The notes beneath the pieces are model-generated. The model ran no database searches, was not told the origin of the DNA, and worked only from the letters and a program-made list of their open reading frames with translations. From contig JALOQX010000014.1 in assembly GCA_025459265.1 (NCBI GenBank), positions 1-36,935 of the forward strand: a DNA stretch of 36,935 bases, given 5' to 3'. Positions 6,024 through 16,655 of this stretch are shown piece after piece (position 1 is the first letter of the stretch; every line of letters begins with the position of its first letter). A program made the position numbers and the translations under genes. This stretch comes from Pirellulaceae bacterium (lineage in GTDB: Bacteria; Planctomycetota; Planctomycetia; Pirellulales; Pirellulaceae).

Positions 6024-6863
6024 ATGTTGAAGCACACCTTCATCCATTTGCCGAGCATCGGCCCGCGCCGGGAACGGTGGCTCTGGGAACGCGGCTGTCT
6101 GGACTGGGACCGATTCCTGGCGGCCGCCGACGCGCGGGAACTTGCGCGCGGGACCTACAACAGCGTCCTGCCACTCGTGCGGCAGTCGGCTACGGCGTTG
6201 GCCATGGGGGACACAGCCTTTTTCGGCGCGCGACTCCCCACGCGCGAGGCCTGGCGGCTCTACCCCAACTTCGCCGACCAGGCGCTGTTTCTGGACATCG
6301 AAACCACGGGGTTATCGGCGCAATATGACGACGTGACGATGATTGGAGCCTGGGGCGGCGGGCAACTCAAGTTGTTCGTCCACGGCATGAATCTCGAGCA
6401 GTTTCCCGCCTACGTGGCGCGCTTCCCGCTGCTGGTCACGTTCAACGGGAGTCAGTTTGACGTCCCGTTCCTCCGTGCCCGTTTTCCTCAAGCGCGCCTG
6501 GATCAGGCCCATGTCGACCTGCGCTTCACGTTGGCGTCGCTGGGGTATCGCGGCGGGCTCAAGGCGGTCGAACGTATGCTCGGGCTGGCCCGCAACGCGG
6601 AAATCCAGATGGTCGATGGTTTCGAAGCCGTCAGGCTGTGGCACCGCTACCGGCAAGGCCACCGCGCGGCGCTGAGGAAATTGGCCCTCTACTGCGTGAC
6701 GGACGTCGTGAACCTGATCGAGCTGGCGCAGATCGCGGTCAGCCAGAAGATCCAGCAGCTTGGATTTCCTGGGCTGCTCAATGTGCCGACAGGTGAAAGA
6801 ACGGGACCGGTCGGTCCGGCCGATCTCGCCGACGCGCTCGACGCCTGCCTCGCGGGAGCGTGA
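6024..6863 (+). CDS. YprB-like RNase H-fold 3'-5' exonuclease
   Basis: Codes for 279 residues. The first 80 or so residues carry a helical lead-in typical of this family (LPSIGPRRERWLWERGCLDW). The exonuclease domain follows with the DEDD motifs: FLDIETTG (Asp91, Glu93), TFNGSQFDVPFL (Asp146) and the final YCVTD (Tyr223, Asp227), plus VDLRFTLASLGYRGGLKAVE. These residues bind two metal ions in DnaQ-superfamily nucleases, so single-strand nucleic acid trimming is expected; the in vivo substrate of the YprB group is not settled. GGAGG lies only one base before ATG 6024. That spacing is tight, so TTG 6027 or a slightly later start is possible. It stands alone between the tRNA and a convergent cytochrome gene. 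Confidence 0.8.
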   Translation: MLKHTFIHLPSIGPRRERWLWERGCLDWDRFLAAADARELARGTYNSVLPLVRQSATALAMGDTAFFGARLPTREAWRLYPNFADQALFLDIETTGLSAQYDDVTMIGAWGGGQLKLFVHGMNLEQFPAYVARFPLLVTFNGSQFDVPFLRARFPQARLDQAHVDLRFTLASLGYRGGLKAVERMLGLARNAEIQMVDGFEAVRLWHRYRQGHRAALRKLALYCVTDVVNLIELAQIAVSQKIQQLGFPGLLNVPTGERTGPVGPADLADALDACLAGA

Positions 6864-6894
6864 GCGCCCCTCCGTCTGGCCAGCCGTTTCTCAC

Positions 6895-6914
6895 GGAGTC
6901 ACAAAGACACGGAG
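6895..6914 (+). repeat. CACGGAG-type degenerate repeat remnant
   Basis: CACGGAGTCACAAAGACACG followed by GAG lies between the exonuclease and cytochrome genes. It is a short fragment of the CACGGAG-type intergenic wording common in bacteria with large genomes, and related in style to the CACGAAGG fragment at 4617. Confidence 0.4.
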
Positions 6915-6939
6915 TGGCACGAGATCGAATGGACCGCGA

Positions 6940-7392
6940 TCACTCGTCGTCCTCGTCTTCCTTGCCGCCGGCGTAGTCAAAGTCGGCATAGAGGAACGGG
7001 AGCTTGCCTTCCGCGATCAGCTCGCCGAACGTCTTGTCGGCGCCTTCCGCCTTCTCGCCTTCCACTTTGGCGAGCATCTCCAGCACCTTCTTCTCGTCCT
7101 TCTTGTCCTTTTCGGTCAGGTATTTGTTGAGCGCCTCGCCGTACGGATTGTGGTTCTTTTTGCTCGCCTTGCCATCCGCCCCGGGGCGTGGGTCGTGGCA
7201 CACGTTGCACTTCTTGACGCGTGCGAACTCGGCGGCGATCGACTTCTCCGCGTCGGTGGCTTTGCTACCGGCGTACTTCTTGAGAAACGCTTTGGAGAAG
7301 GGGACATACGCCTCAGCCGGGCGTACGTGCCAGAATCCGAAACCCACGAACATGACGGCGGCACACAGGAGGCACAGAGCGTGTTTCTTCAT
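6940..7392 (-). CDS. Small secreted monohaem cytochrome c-like protein
   Basis: Codes for 150 residues from ATG 7392, which has GGAG nine bases upstream. Residues 1-28 form a signal peptide (KKHALCLLCAAVMFVGFGFW, cleavage near PAEA). One haem-binding CNVCH (residues 62-66) follows VKK and precedes DPRPGADGKASKKNHNPYG. The C-terminal half is rich in Lys and Glu, with a highly acidic final tail (GGKEDEDDE). It is probably a periplasmic electron carrier or haem sensor. No distal Met ligand is obvious, so the haem iron may be His/His or five-coordinate; this is inference. It lies 188 bases downstream of the Ser/Thr kinase gene in the same direction, and the intervening gap suggests its own promoter. 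Confidence 0.8.
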   Translation of the reverse strand: MKKHALCLLCAAVMFVGFGFWHVRPAEAYVPFSKAFLKKYAGSKATDAEKSIAAEFARVKKCNVCHDPRPGADGKASKKNHNPYGEALNKYLTEKDKKDEKKVLEMLAKVEGEKAEGADKTFGELIAEGKLPFLYADFDYAGGKEDEDDE

Positions 7393-7580
7393 AACCGGAC
7401 TCCAATTCGTAGCAGACTCAGTTGGCTTCCCTGGCACGCAAGCCGCCACGCATCGCGTGGAGGGGGTGTGCCACGGCAGGCACCGGTGGTGGGTTCGCTT
7501 CGGGGTGTGAACGCAGGAATCGTCTCCAGTAAACTCGCACGTCCGGCGCCTGTCAAGCGGCGCACCCGAGCCGGCGGCGG

Positions 7581-10500
7581 TCACGAGCCGCGGATGCCGG
7601 TGCCCAGCGCGGGCGGCAGGCGCAGGTCGGCGCGAGGGAGCAGAGACGAGTAGTCCGGGAACCGAGGCCACTCGGCGGGGGCAATGTCCAGATCCCCCAT
7701 GAGCCAACCGTCGCTGCCGGGCGTGATGAAGTCCTCCAGCTTCTGGCGATCGGCCGAATGCGGTGGCGGCAGCCAGGAGAAGACGGTGGCGGCCAGCGGG
7801 CTGCGCTCGTTGTACCAGACCTGGCCGGCGTACTCCTTCAGATCGTCGAACGTGAATTCGCTCAGCGTCTGCCGGCTGTCCTGCGACTCCACGCGCAGCA
7901 CGACCTTCGTGTTCTTGTAGAAGTTGTTGCTGCCGTTGATCTCGACCAGCGGGCGATCGCCGGCCAGCGGGTTGACGCCGCGGAACAGATACAGTGCGGT
8001 GGGCGGTCGCGTCAGACGGGTGGCGAACAAGCAGGCCTGGGCCCGCACAGTCAAGCCGACGTGATCGGGCAGCGCGCTGTCGCTGCGTGCCAGGCAGATG
8101 CCTCGATCGGCGAACGCCAGCAGCCGGGCGAAATCCAGCGCGATCCGCCCCGCTGCGGGAGCTGGCGTTGAAGCCCCCAGCTCGACCAGTTCCTCCGAGC
8201 TGATGAACAGCCCATGTTCCCAGGTCAACCGGAACGGTGCCGCCTGATCGGAGCGGACCAGGGAGGCCTGTCCGCGCGCGACGCAGTCTCGCAAGCGAAT
8301 CTCCGGCTGCGCACGCGGCTCCTGCCCGGCACTCGGCGGATCCCCAGCCGCGGCCGGCGGCAGCACGTGCAGGCAACTGACGCGCCGCGCGGCGGGCAGA
8401 CCATCCGCACTCACGTTGCGCACCGTGAAGGAACAGCCCTGGAACTCAAGGGCCTCCACCGACTCCAGCTCGAAAAGCGCGCGTGCCGCCAGATCATCGG
8501 CGTTGGGAGGCAGCTGCACGAAAAAATGCGTGCCCCGCCAGGTCAGGCGACCGTGTCGCAACTGCATCATCGCCGTCGGCCCGTTGCCGGCAGCACGGTC
8601 CCCGTTTCCTTCGAAGGCCACGATCGGCGAGAAGCCGTCGGCCGCCCGAATCGTGAGCTGCTGCTGCCCGATCCAGTGGAGGTCGAGCACGAGGGGGGGC
8701 AGCATGCGGAGCCCATTGAACCGCAGCTGAATCTCACGGACACCGCGGAGCGTGGCCGCGCGCTCGAGCGCCTCGGGCAGCGAGCGGACGCACAGCATGC
8801 TGCGGTCGAGCCGCACGTCCTCGTCCGACACCACGAGAATCTGCGGGTCGCCCCACGGCGTGGCGCCGGGGAGATCGGCGGCCGCGCGACCCGCGCGTTC
8901 CGCGGCCGACGCCGGCGGGCCGCCCGACGGCGTCTCAGTGCCGGATGGAGGACCGCTGCGCGGCGGTTCCTCGCGGACTGCCAACGAACCGTCGCTCCGC
9001 GGGCCGTCAACCGGTGCCGCGGGTGGCGAGGCCTCGGGCGGCGACGTCACCCCGTCCACGCGCGGCGCACCGTTCGCTTGATCCGGCGCCTCGGCCGCGG
9101 CAGGTGGTGTCACCGTGTCCGACGGCGCCCGCCCCTCCGCCGGCGCGGCTTCACTGCGCGGCGGGGCCTGCGTCGCACCCGAGTCGGTTGCGGATGCCGC
9201 ACCGCTTGCCGACTGGCCGGCATCCGGTTGGGTCACCGGACCAGGTCCGGAGGACGACGGCCCTTGTGCCAGCCGTGGGGGTGGCGGTATCGCGGCGTCG
9301 CCCGCCAGGTCGAGCCAGGTCTGGACGAGCACGACGACCGTCAACAGCACACTCGGAACGAGCCACGGCAGATGGCGCACCCACCACGCCGCCGGTGCGA
9401 CCGATGGCGCGGGCCAGTACGTGGCCGAGGTCGTGACCGAGGTCAGCCCCAGCCGGTCTGACAACCGCAGCAGCTCGGCGATCAACTCGCCGGGCGACTG
9501 ATAGCGATGTTCCGGCAATTTGGCCAGCAGCCGCTTGACGACCTGCACGATCTCGCCCGGCAGGTCCGGGCGAAAACGGCTGATGTCCGGCGGCTCGTCA
9601 CTGCTGTGGCTCAGCAATTTCTGCAGCACCGTGCCTTCCGGAAACGGCGGCTGCCCGGCCAGCATGTAATAGAGCGTGCACCCGAGCGAATAGAGGTCGC
9701 TGCGCACGTCCGTGTTGCGCGGGTCCCGTGCCTGCTCCGGAGAGATGTAGTCGAACGTCCCGAGCGTCACGCCGCTGGCCGTCAAATCCTCGGCCGATGA
9801 TTCGACCTGATGCAGCCGCGCCAACCCCATGTCGACGAGCTTGGCGCGCCCGTCGGCCATGATCAGGATGTTCGACGGCTTGATGTCGCGGTGCGTCACG
9901 TCGCGCCGCGCGGCATGATCCAGCGCTTCCGCAATCTGCACGCAGTACTTGATGGCATCCTCGAGCGCGAGGACGCCACCGTGCTCCACCAGGTCCCGGA
10001 CGTTCACCCCCTCGATGTACTCGAAGACAATGTAGTTCCAGCCCTGGTCTTCACCCACGTAGTACACGCGGGCGATGTTGGGATGGTCCAACCGGGCGGC
10101 GCTCTGCGCTTCGTTGCGGAACCGCCGCAACGTGTCCTCGTTCGTCTCGTCCCGCGAGACCACCTTGACCGCCACGGTGCGGCCCAGCATCAGGTCCGTG
10201 GCGCGAAAGACGGCCCCCATGCCGCCGCCGCCAATGAACTCCTCCAGCTGGAAATGCCCCAGCTGGTCCCCGGTGAGGGTCGCCCCCATCTCGAAGGGAT
10301 TGGCCGCCCGCCGAAACGCCGGCCCGGACACGGGCGGCCGCTTCGAAATCACCGTCTTCTCCCCCGGCAACGACGCGGCCGGACCCCGCGACGCCGAGCC
10401 GCCGCCCACCTCGTCCGCCGACTCCGGAGCCGGCGGCGAGGCCCCCGGGGGACCACTGCCCGGCGCGGCGTGCGGCACCCCGGAGCCCGCACCGCGGGTC

Positions 10501-10661
10501 GCCGTCTCAGCTCGATCGAGGTGTGAATCGCCAGACACCACCAGCCGCCTCTCGCCGCGGGTCGCGCAGCGCAGCAGACGCCTGCTACCTGCGGACGAAT
10601 GCCCCGTACCACGGGAATGCCCAAGCAGATTGCCAGGGACGCGTGACAGACAGGTCATCAC
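7581..10661 (-). CDS. Transmembrane Ser/Thr protein kinase with large extracytoplasmic domain
   Basis: Up to 1026 residues. The kinase domain spans about 135-400: P-loop IGGGGMGAVF, catalytic Lys166 (VAVKV), Glu184, HRDIKPSN with Asp259, a DMG in place of DFG at 277-279, and SPEQ in place of APE. One transmembrane helix lies at about 431-452, then a Pro/Ala/Ser-rich linker to about 620. The C-terminal 400 residues are strand-rich (LEFQGCSF, VEINGSNNFYKN) and resemble a beta-helix. This is the Hanks-type receptor-kinase layout common in Planctomycetota: phosphorylation inside, sensing outside. The start is uncertain. GTG 10661 and ATG 10658 sit only about 10 bases below the predicted transcription start. 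GTG 10541, with GAGAGG six bases upstream, is an attractive alternative. Residues before 120 are low complexity. Confidence 0.85.
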   Translation of the reverse strand: MMTCLSRVPGNLLGHSRGTGHSSAGSRRLLRCATRGERRLVVSGDSHLDRAETATRGAGSGVPHAAPGSGPPGASPPAPESADEVGGGSASRGPAASLPGEKTVISKRPPVSGPAFRRAANPFEMGATLTGDQLGHFQLEEFIGGGGMGAVFRATDLMLGRTVAVKVVSRDETNEDTLRRFRNEAQSAARLDHPNIARVYYVGEDQGWNYIVFEYIEGVNVRDLVEHGGVLALEDAIKYCVQIAEALDHAARRDVTHRDIKPSNILIMADGRAKLVDMGLARLHQVESSAEDLTASGVTLGTFDYISPEQARDPRNTDVRSDLYSLGCTLYYMLAGQPPFPEGTVLQKLLSHSSDEPPDISRFRPDLPGEIVQVVKRLLAKLPEHRYQSPGELIAELLRLSDRLGLTSVTTSATYWPAPSVAPAAWWVRHLPWLVPSVLLTVVVLVQTWLDLAGDAAIPPPPRLAQGPSSSGPGPVTQPDAGQSASGAASATDSGATQAPPRSEAAPAEGRAPSDTVTPPAAAEAPDQANGAPRVDGVTSPPEASPPAAPVDGPRSDGSLAVREEPPRSGPPSGTETPSGGPPASAAERAGRAAADLPGATPWGDPQILVVSDEDVRLDRSMLCVRSLPEALERAATLRGVREIQLRFNGLRMLPPLVLDLHWIGQQQLTIRAADGFSPIVAFEGNGDRAAGNGPTAMMQLRHGRLTWRGTHFFVQLPPNADDLAARALFELESVEALEFQGCSFTVRNVSADGLPAARRVSCLHVLPPAAAGDPPSAGQEPRAQPEIRLRDCVARGQASLVRSDQAAPFRLTWEHGLFISSEELVELGASTPAPAAGRIALDFARLLAFADRGICLARSDSALPDHVGLTVRAQACLFATRLTRPPTALYLFRGVNPLAGDRPLVEINGSNNFYKNTKVVLRVESQDSRQTLSEFTFDDLKEYAGQVWYNERSPLAATVFSWLPPPHSADRQKLEDFITPGSDGWLMGDLDIAPAEWPRFPDYSSLLPRADLRLPPALGTGIRGS

Positions 10662-10677
10662 GGATCACGCTGGGCCT

Positions 10678-10706
10678 ATTGTAGTCAACGGGCATCCGAC
10701 CGTCAA
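10678..10706 (-). promoter_or_regulatory. Sigma70-type promoter of the Ser/Thr kinase gene
   Basis: On the minus strand TTGACG (10706-10701) and TACAAT (10683-10678) are separated by exactly 17 bases, a near-consensus vegetative promoter. Transcription would begin near 10671. That leaves almost no leader before the longest frame, and supports either a leaderless message or a start further in, such as GTG 10541. Confidence 0.6.
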
Positions 10707-10807
10707 TCAATAAACGCAGATAGCTCTTGATGTTACGTCTCACAACTGCCAGCCGGCAGCAGGTGAACCTCCGACACTTCCTGCCCGACAAAACTGTCGC
10801 TTCCCCG

Positions 10808-10817
10808 CACAATTGTG
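10808..10817. promoter_or_regulatory. CACAATTGTG palindrome, possible operator
   Basis: A perfect 10-base palindrome in the divergent region between the kinase and sialidase-like genes. The identical 10-mer recurs in the gap before the GcvR-like gene (25174-25183). Protein binding is an inference. Confidence 0.3.
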
Positions 10818-10920
10818 GTACAACCATAGCGGTAAGACGAGTAAGTGGTGATTCCTCGGGATTCTCGCCCGATTGCAACGCCGCCGGCGTCGGAGTTGGG
10901 CAACGCTAGGGGTAACAGAG

Positions 10921-12096
10921 ATGAGGTCGATGTGGGCCCTGTACGCCATCGGGCTGGCGACGATCGCCGCCCGTGCGGATGAGTCTCCATTTTATCAGGC
11001 CGAACTGGTGTTTCCGCTCCGGGCCGACCACAACCACGCACCGGGGATTGTGGTGCGCAGCAACGGAGAACTGCTGGTGTCCTGGTACCGCGGGTCCGGG
11101 GAGCGCAAGGCCGACGACGTGGCGGTCTACGGCGCCCGGCGGCCGCCCGGCAGCAGCCACTGGAGCGAACCGTTCGTCATGGCGGACACGCCAGGATTCC
11201 CGGACTGCAACACCTGCATGATGATCGACAGCCAGGATCGTCTATGGCTTTTTTGGCCGACGATTCTGGCCAACAGCTGGGAGTCGTGCCTCACGAATTT
11301 CCGTGTGTCGGCCGACCCCGCCGGGCCCGGTGTGCCGCGCTGGACGCACTCCGGCCTGATTCTGCTCAAGCCGGAAAACTTGGAAACGCCGGCCACCGCG
11401 CTGCTCGATCAACTGGCCAGCGACTGGCCGCAGGTGTTCGCGGCCATCGCCCCGGAGGAAATACAGCAGGTGCGGGAGCGGTTGGGTTCCAAGCTGTACC
11501 AGCGGCTGGGCTGGCAACCGCGCTGCAAGCCGACCGTGCTGCCCAGCGGCCGGATGCTCCTGCCGCTCTACACCGACACGTTTTCGATGTCGATTATGGC
11601 CATCTCGGACGATGCCGGGGAAACCTGGTATGCCAGCGCTCCGTTGATCGGGTGGGGCAACATTCAGCCGTCGGTCTTGCGGCGTGACGACGGGACGCTG
11701 GTCGCCTACATGCGTGAGAACGGGCCGCGTCAGCGCATCCGCGTATCCCAATCGGAGGACGACGGCCTGACGTGGGGACCGGTGGAGAACTCCGAGCTGC
11801 CCAATCCGGGCGCGGGGGTGGACGGTGTGCGGTTGCCCAACGGGCATTGGGCGTTGGTGTACAATGACACGACGCGCGAGCGGAACAGTCTGGCGATATC
11901 CCTTTCCGACGATGAAGGTCGCAGCTGGAAGTGGACGCGGCACCTCGAGCGGCATGACCAGGGTTCCTATCATTATCCGGCGATCATCGCGGACCCGCAG
12001 GGTCGGCTGCACGTGGTGTACAGCTACTTCGTGGCGGAGGGGAAGAGCATGAAGCACGCGGCGCTGAACGAGGCGTGGGTGCAGCAGGGGGACTGA
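10921..12096 (+). CDS. Secreted sialidase-like (BNR/Asp-box) protein
   Basis: Codes for 391 residues from ATG 10921, chosen because it opens a signal peptide (MRSMWALYAIGLATIAARAD) directly. Three Asp-box motifs mark a six-bladed propeller: SDDAGETW, SEDDGLTW and SDDEGRSW. The N-terminal blade has HNHAPGIVVRSNGELLVSWY, as in the exo-alpha-sialidase superfamily of Planctomycetota. Other conserved pieces are CKPTVLPSGRMLLPLYTDTF and GVRLPNGHWALVYND. Whether it cuts sialic acid is doubtful, since the full Arg triad cannot be confirmed by eye; related proteins act on other acidic sugars. It is followed 22 bases later by the hybrid histidine kinase, suggesting one operon that couples a secreted glycan-active protein with signalling. 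Confidence 0.8.
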   Translation: MRSMWALYAIGLATIAARADESPFYQAELVFPLRADHNHAPGIVVRSNGELLVSWYRGSGERKADDVAVYGARRPPGSSHWSEPFVMADTPGFPDCNTCMMIDSQDRLWLFWPTILANSWESCLTNFRVSADPAGPGVPRWTHSGLILLKPENLETPATALLDQLASDWPQVFAAIAPEEIQQVRERLGSKLYQRLGWQPRCKPTVLPSGRMLLPLYTDTFSMSIMAISDDAGETWYASAPLIGWGNIQPSVLRRDDGTLVAYMRENGPRQRIRVSQSEDDGLTWGPVENSELPNPGAGVDGVRLPNGHWALVYNDTTRERNSLAISLSDDEGRSWKWTRHLERHDQGSYHYPAIIADPQGRLHVVYSYFVAEGKSMKHAALNEAWVQQGD

Positions 12097-12118
12097 TCAG
12101 CGCCGGGAGGGCCGCATC

Positions 12119-14713
<2,595 letters not shown>

Positions 14714-14759
14714 TTCGCCGGCCGGGCCGCCCGGCGATTCCCTCACAAGGAGCTCACCT

Positions 14760-15107
14760 ATGATTGACTGGTCCGCCGCACTCGACTCCACCGGCGGTGA
14801 TGAAGCGCTGCTGGTCGACGTGATCGAAGCGTTTCAGGAAGAGGCACCCAGACTGATGGAAAACATCCGTCAAGCCATCGCCGCCGGGGACACGGTCCTC
14901 CTGCACCGCGCCTCCCACACGCTCAAAACGAACCTCCTCAGCCTGGGCGCCGCCGACAGCGGCCAGACGGCGTTTACGATCGAGAAGCTGGCCCGCAACC
15001 AGCAGCTGGAAGGCACGGACCGCCTCTGTCACACTTTGGAAACTGCCCTGCCCGGGATTTATGACGAGCTGAACCAGTATGTCCGGCAGCGACGCGGTGC
15101 GCGCTGA
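14760..15107 (+). CDS. Free-standing HPt phosphotransfer protein
   Basis: Codes for 115 residues; AAGGAG lies eight bases before the ATG. It is an all-helical HPt domain with the phospho-accepting His53 in HRASHTLKTNLLSLGA. The family helix before it is EAFQEEAPRLMENIRQAIAA. It lies 46 bases after the hybrid kinase, so it almost certainly accepts phosphate from REC 1 or REC 2 and relays it to a response regulator not encoded in this window. The usual AR.AHTLKG(S/A) wording is altered: Thr57 replaces the Gly after Lys. The last gene of the probable sialidase-kinase-HPt operon. Confidence 0.9.
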   Translation: MIDWSAALDSTGGDEALLVDVIEAFQEEAPRLMENIRQAIAAGDTVLLHRASHTLKTNLLSLGAADSGQTAFTIEKLARNQQLEGTDRLCHTLETALPGIYDELNQYVRQRRGAR

Positions 15108-15178
15108 CGACCCCGCGGCCCGGCGCATGCCCCGCGGGGCTAAATTGACTTGCGTGATTCCGAGAACGCCAAATCTTG

Positions 15179-15255
15179 GGGTGGCCGGGGACGAGCGCAG
15201 CGAGCCCCCGGAATGCAGAACGCTGGGGGCTCACTTCGTTCGTCCCCAGCCACCC
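15179..15255. repeat. Palindromic intergenic element, copy 2
   Basis: The left arm (15179-15211) begins GGGTGGCCGGGGACGAGCGC. The right arm (15223-15255) begins CTGGGGGCTCACTTCGTTCG and ends CCAGCCACCC. The arms are inverted over 33 bases with a few compensating differences, separated by an 11-base spacer, AATGCAGAACG. It lies between the 3' ends of the HPt gene and the convergent oxidoreductase gene, where a bidirectional terminator would fit. Confidence 0.85.
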
Positions 15256-15316
15256 GAGTGTTTCGCTTGGACAGAACACTGGATACGTTAGCGCCCACGC
15301 GCAAACACGGCGTCGC

Positions 15317-16636
15317 TCAGACCAAGCGGCTCACCCCGGGCACGGGGATCGGGTAGTTGCCGTCCGGTCCGGGGCGCGTGGGCGGCTCCGCGTCCCACGT
15401 GTAGGCCGCGGGGTGCCACTCCTGTTTGGATTCCAGCGCGCGCTGCCACGTGATCTCTTCCCCGGTGTGTGCGCACCACGTGGACATCAGCGCCAGGAGG
15501 CTGCTGCGCGCCATGTACAGGCCGTTGTTGATCGGTGTGCCACTGCGGATGGCGGAAAACAGCGCGACGTGCTCCAGATCAAACCGGTTGCACGCCGGAC
15601 CTTCGTAGTGCCAGTTCACCTGGCCTTCAATCCGGTTGCGGAGCAGATCGCAGCGCCCCTGCGTGCCGATCAGCACGTCGGAGATGTCGGTCGTCGTGCC
15701 GTTGATCTGCCGGCAGTAGGCGTACATCCGCACGCCACTGGCGTATTGAAACACCGTCGCATGATGATCGAACACATCGCCGAAGGTCGGTCCCTTGCGC
15801 ACCTCGCGGCCACCCATGCCCCAGGCGCTGACCGGCGGCTCGTCGTGCAGCGCCCAGGCCCCTTTGTCGAGATTATGCACGAGGTTCAGGCCGGGCAGGT
15901 CGGCCGACAACCAGTTGAAGTCGTACCAGTTATAGACCTGGTACTCCATCTCCGTCATGCCCTCGCGACGGGGCAGGCTGCGGAGCGAGCCGGTGTTGCA
16001 GACTTCCTGAATCGTGGTGATGTCGCCGATTGCGCCGTCATGCACGCGCTTCATGGTCTCGACCACGCCCGTGTCGTACCGCCAGGCCAGACCGGAAACG
16101 ATGCACAGTCCCTGCCGCCGCGCGGACTCGGCCGCCGCCAGCACGCGGTGCACCCCCGGCGCGTCCACCGCATGCGTCTTCTCGCAGAATACGTGCTTGC
16201 CCGCCTCCACCGCCGCCTGGAGAAAGATCGGCGTAAAGTAGGATGGCACCGTGATGAGCGCGACATCGACATCGCTGGCCAGCAGCGCCCGATACGACTC
16301 CAGGCCAACGAACCGACGCTCCGGCGGCACGTCAATCTGCTCCGGCCGCAGCGTCTGCAGATTCGCCAGGCTCTCGGCGATCCGCCAGGCGAAGGCGTCG
16401 GCCATGGCGACCAGACGCGTGTGCGGGTCGGCGCTGAGCGCGTTGATGACCGCGCCGCTGCCGCGGCCGCCACACCCGATCAAGCCGATGCGGAGCATGT
16501 CGCTGCCAGCCGCATGCACCCGCGGGCTGGCCGGCAACGTCGCGGCGACCCATCCCGCCGCCGCCACCGCCGTCTGCCGCAAGAACCGGCGCCGTGCCGG
16601 CGACACAGCCGCATGACCGGATTGCCTACGCGTCAT
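15317..16636 (-). CDS. Secreted Gfo/Idh/MocA-family oxidoreductase (first)
   Basis: Codes for 439 residues from ATG 16636, with GGAG six bases upstream. The N-terminus has a twin-arginine signal (ARRRFLRQTAVAAAGWVAA), so the folded enzyme with bound cofactor is exported. The Rossmann motif GLIGCGGRG lies at 51-59. The usual EKP of the family reads CEKTHAVDAPGV here (Lys153, with Thr in place of Pro). The C-terminal domain includes NWYDFNWLSADLPGLNLVHN and a typical planctomycetal ending, AAYTWDAEPPTRPGPDGNYP. Such enzymes oxidise or epimerise sugars with NAD(P); the substrate is unknown. It is 19 bases downstream of the GH172-like gene and almost certainly co-transcribed, suggesting action on the released sugar. 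Confidence 0.88.
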   Translation of the reverse strand: MTRRQSGHAAVSPARRRFLRQTAVAAAGWVAATLPASPRVHAAGSDMLRIGLIGCGGRGSGAVINALSADPHTRLVAMADAFAWRIAESLANLQTLRPEQIDVPPERRFVGLESYRALLASDVDVALITVPSYFTPIFLQAAVEAGKHVFCEKTHAVDAPGVHRVLAAAESARRQGLCIVSGLAWRYDTGVVETMKRVHDGAIGDITTIQEVCNTGSLRSLPRREGMTEMEYQVYNWYDFNWLSADLPGLNLVHNLDKGAWALHDEPPVSAWGMGGREVRKGPTFGDVFDHHATVFQYASGVRMYAYCRQINGTTTDISDVLIGTQGRCDLLRNRIEGQVNWHYEGPACNRFDLEHVALFSAIRSGTPINNGLYMARSSLLALMSTWCAHTGEEITWQRALESKQEWHPAAYTWDAEPPTRPGPDGNYPIPVPGVSRLV

Positions 16637-16655
16637 GATCACTCCTTCGCAGCAC

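Noticed and set aside
8214-9461. Long plus-strand frame opposite the kinase gene
   Set aside because: Arg-rich shadow of the strongly supported minus-strand kinase; no family motif, and such frames are expected in GC-rich DNA.
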